Shown here piece by piece: positions 63,901 to 64,000 of a DNA stretch of 64,000 nucleotides. Position 1 is the stretch's first letter; the number at the start of each line of letters is the position of its first letter. A model generated the notes under the pieces. The model was not told the origin of the DNA. It saw only the letters and a list, made by a program, of their open reading frames with translations, and searched no databases. The DNA is from an uncultured Lachnospiraceae bacterium (GTDB lineage Bacteria > Bacillota > Clostridia > Lachnospirales > Lachnospiraceae), in assembly GCA_902775555.1 (NCBI GenBank), contig CACYMQ010000003.1, positions 1-64,000 on the forward strand, written 5' to 3'. A program made the translations under genes and the position numbers.

Positions 63901-64000
63901 ATGGAAAGTATCAGGATAAAAGATGAATTTATAAAACTCGGACAGGCGCTGAAGCTGGCGGGACTGGTTGATTCCGGCCTGGAAGCTAAGGAAGTGATCC
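63901..64000 (+). CDS. S4-domain RNA-binding protein (YaaA/RlbA-like), start only
   Basis: 33 codons before the right edge: MESIRIKDEFIKLGQALKLA then GLVDSGLEAKEVI. This is the start of the small S4-domain protein that usually lies between dnaN and recF in Firmicutes. AAGGGATC lies upstream, and it starts 9 bp after dnaN. Confidence 0.85.
   Translation, partial: MESIRIKDEFIKLGQALKLAGLVDSGLEAKEVI

Overview
The window looks like chromosomal DNA of a Lachnospiraceae-type Firmicute (Clostridia). It carries the conserved replication-origin neighbourhood rpmH-rnpA-yidD-yidC-jag beside dnaA-dnaN, ParA/ParB with parS sites of the Firmicute sequence TGTTTCACGTGAAACA, and families typical of Lachnospiraceae (DUF4446 and DUF3881 beside serS). 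Ribosome binding sites are GGAGG-like, and both tRNA genes lack an encoded CCA.

Left part (1-24.3 kb, all minus strand): a type IV secretion-like cluster. It holds a PrgI-VirB4 fusion ATPase cut by the window edge, a VirB6/TrbL-like membrane protein with an Asn/Gln-rich tail, a membrane-anchored Ig-like protein, a VirD4 coupling ATPase broken by a frameshift, and a VirB2-like pilin. Next come a 1555-residue cytoplasmic-type protein with a papain-like protease site, a 575-residue coiled-coil protein, a 1887-residue secreted protein, a HAMP/PP2C (SpoIIE-type) phosphatase and a CPBP-family membrane protease. No relaxase, integrase or transposase is visible. Three promoters in the cluster share one architecture: two TTGTTGC repeats 11 bp apart, with the nearer repeat exactly 11 bp from a -10 box. 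This resembles an OmpR/PhoB-type activator site and suggests one regulon. The protease protein and the coiled-coil protein both end in Lys-rich tails, so I propose them as candidate secreted substrates.

Middle part (24.4-44 kb): housekeeping and accessory genes. These are a clostripain-family lipoprotein, a repeat-tailed lipoprotein, a DUF6765 operon, a VanX-like dipeptidase, a vWA protein facing a macro-domain protein, EAL and HD-GYP proteins (c-di-GMP turnover), MscS, CysK, a DHH phosphoesterase, LemA with a DUF3137 partner, and two divergent zinc-ribbon membrane proteins.

Right part (44-64 kb): tRNA-Lys, trmB, a D-Ala-D-Ala carboxypeptidase with an unusual cytoplasmic tail next to a GHKL ATPase protein, and argS. 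Then comes a 2.5-kb AT-rich gap without credible genes that carries seven perfect parS sites and one perfect DnaA box, followed by parA, parB, DUF4446, serS, DUF3881 and tRNA-Arg. Finally the jag-yidC-yidD-rnpA-rpmH operon diverges from dnaA-dnaN. The origin appears bipartite: DnaA boxes lie upstream of dnaA, and an AT-rich stretch with DnaA-trio repeats lies between dnaA and dnaN. The usual mnmE-mnmG-rsmG genes are absent between jag and parA, and parA-parB-serS point toward dnaA, so this neighbourhood is rearranged.
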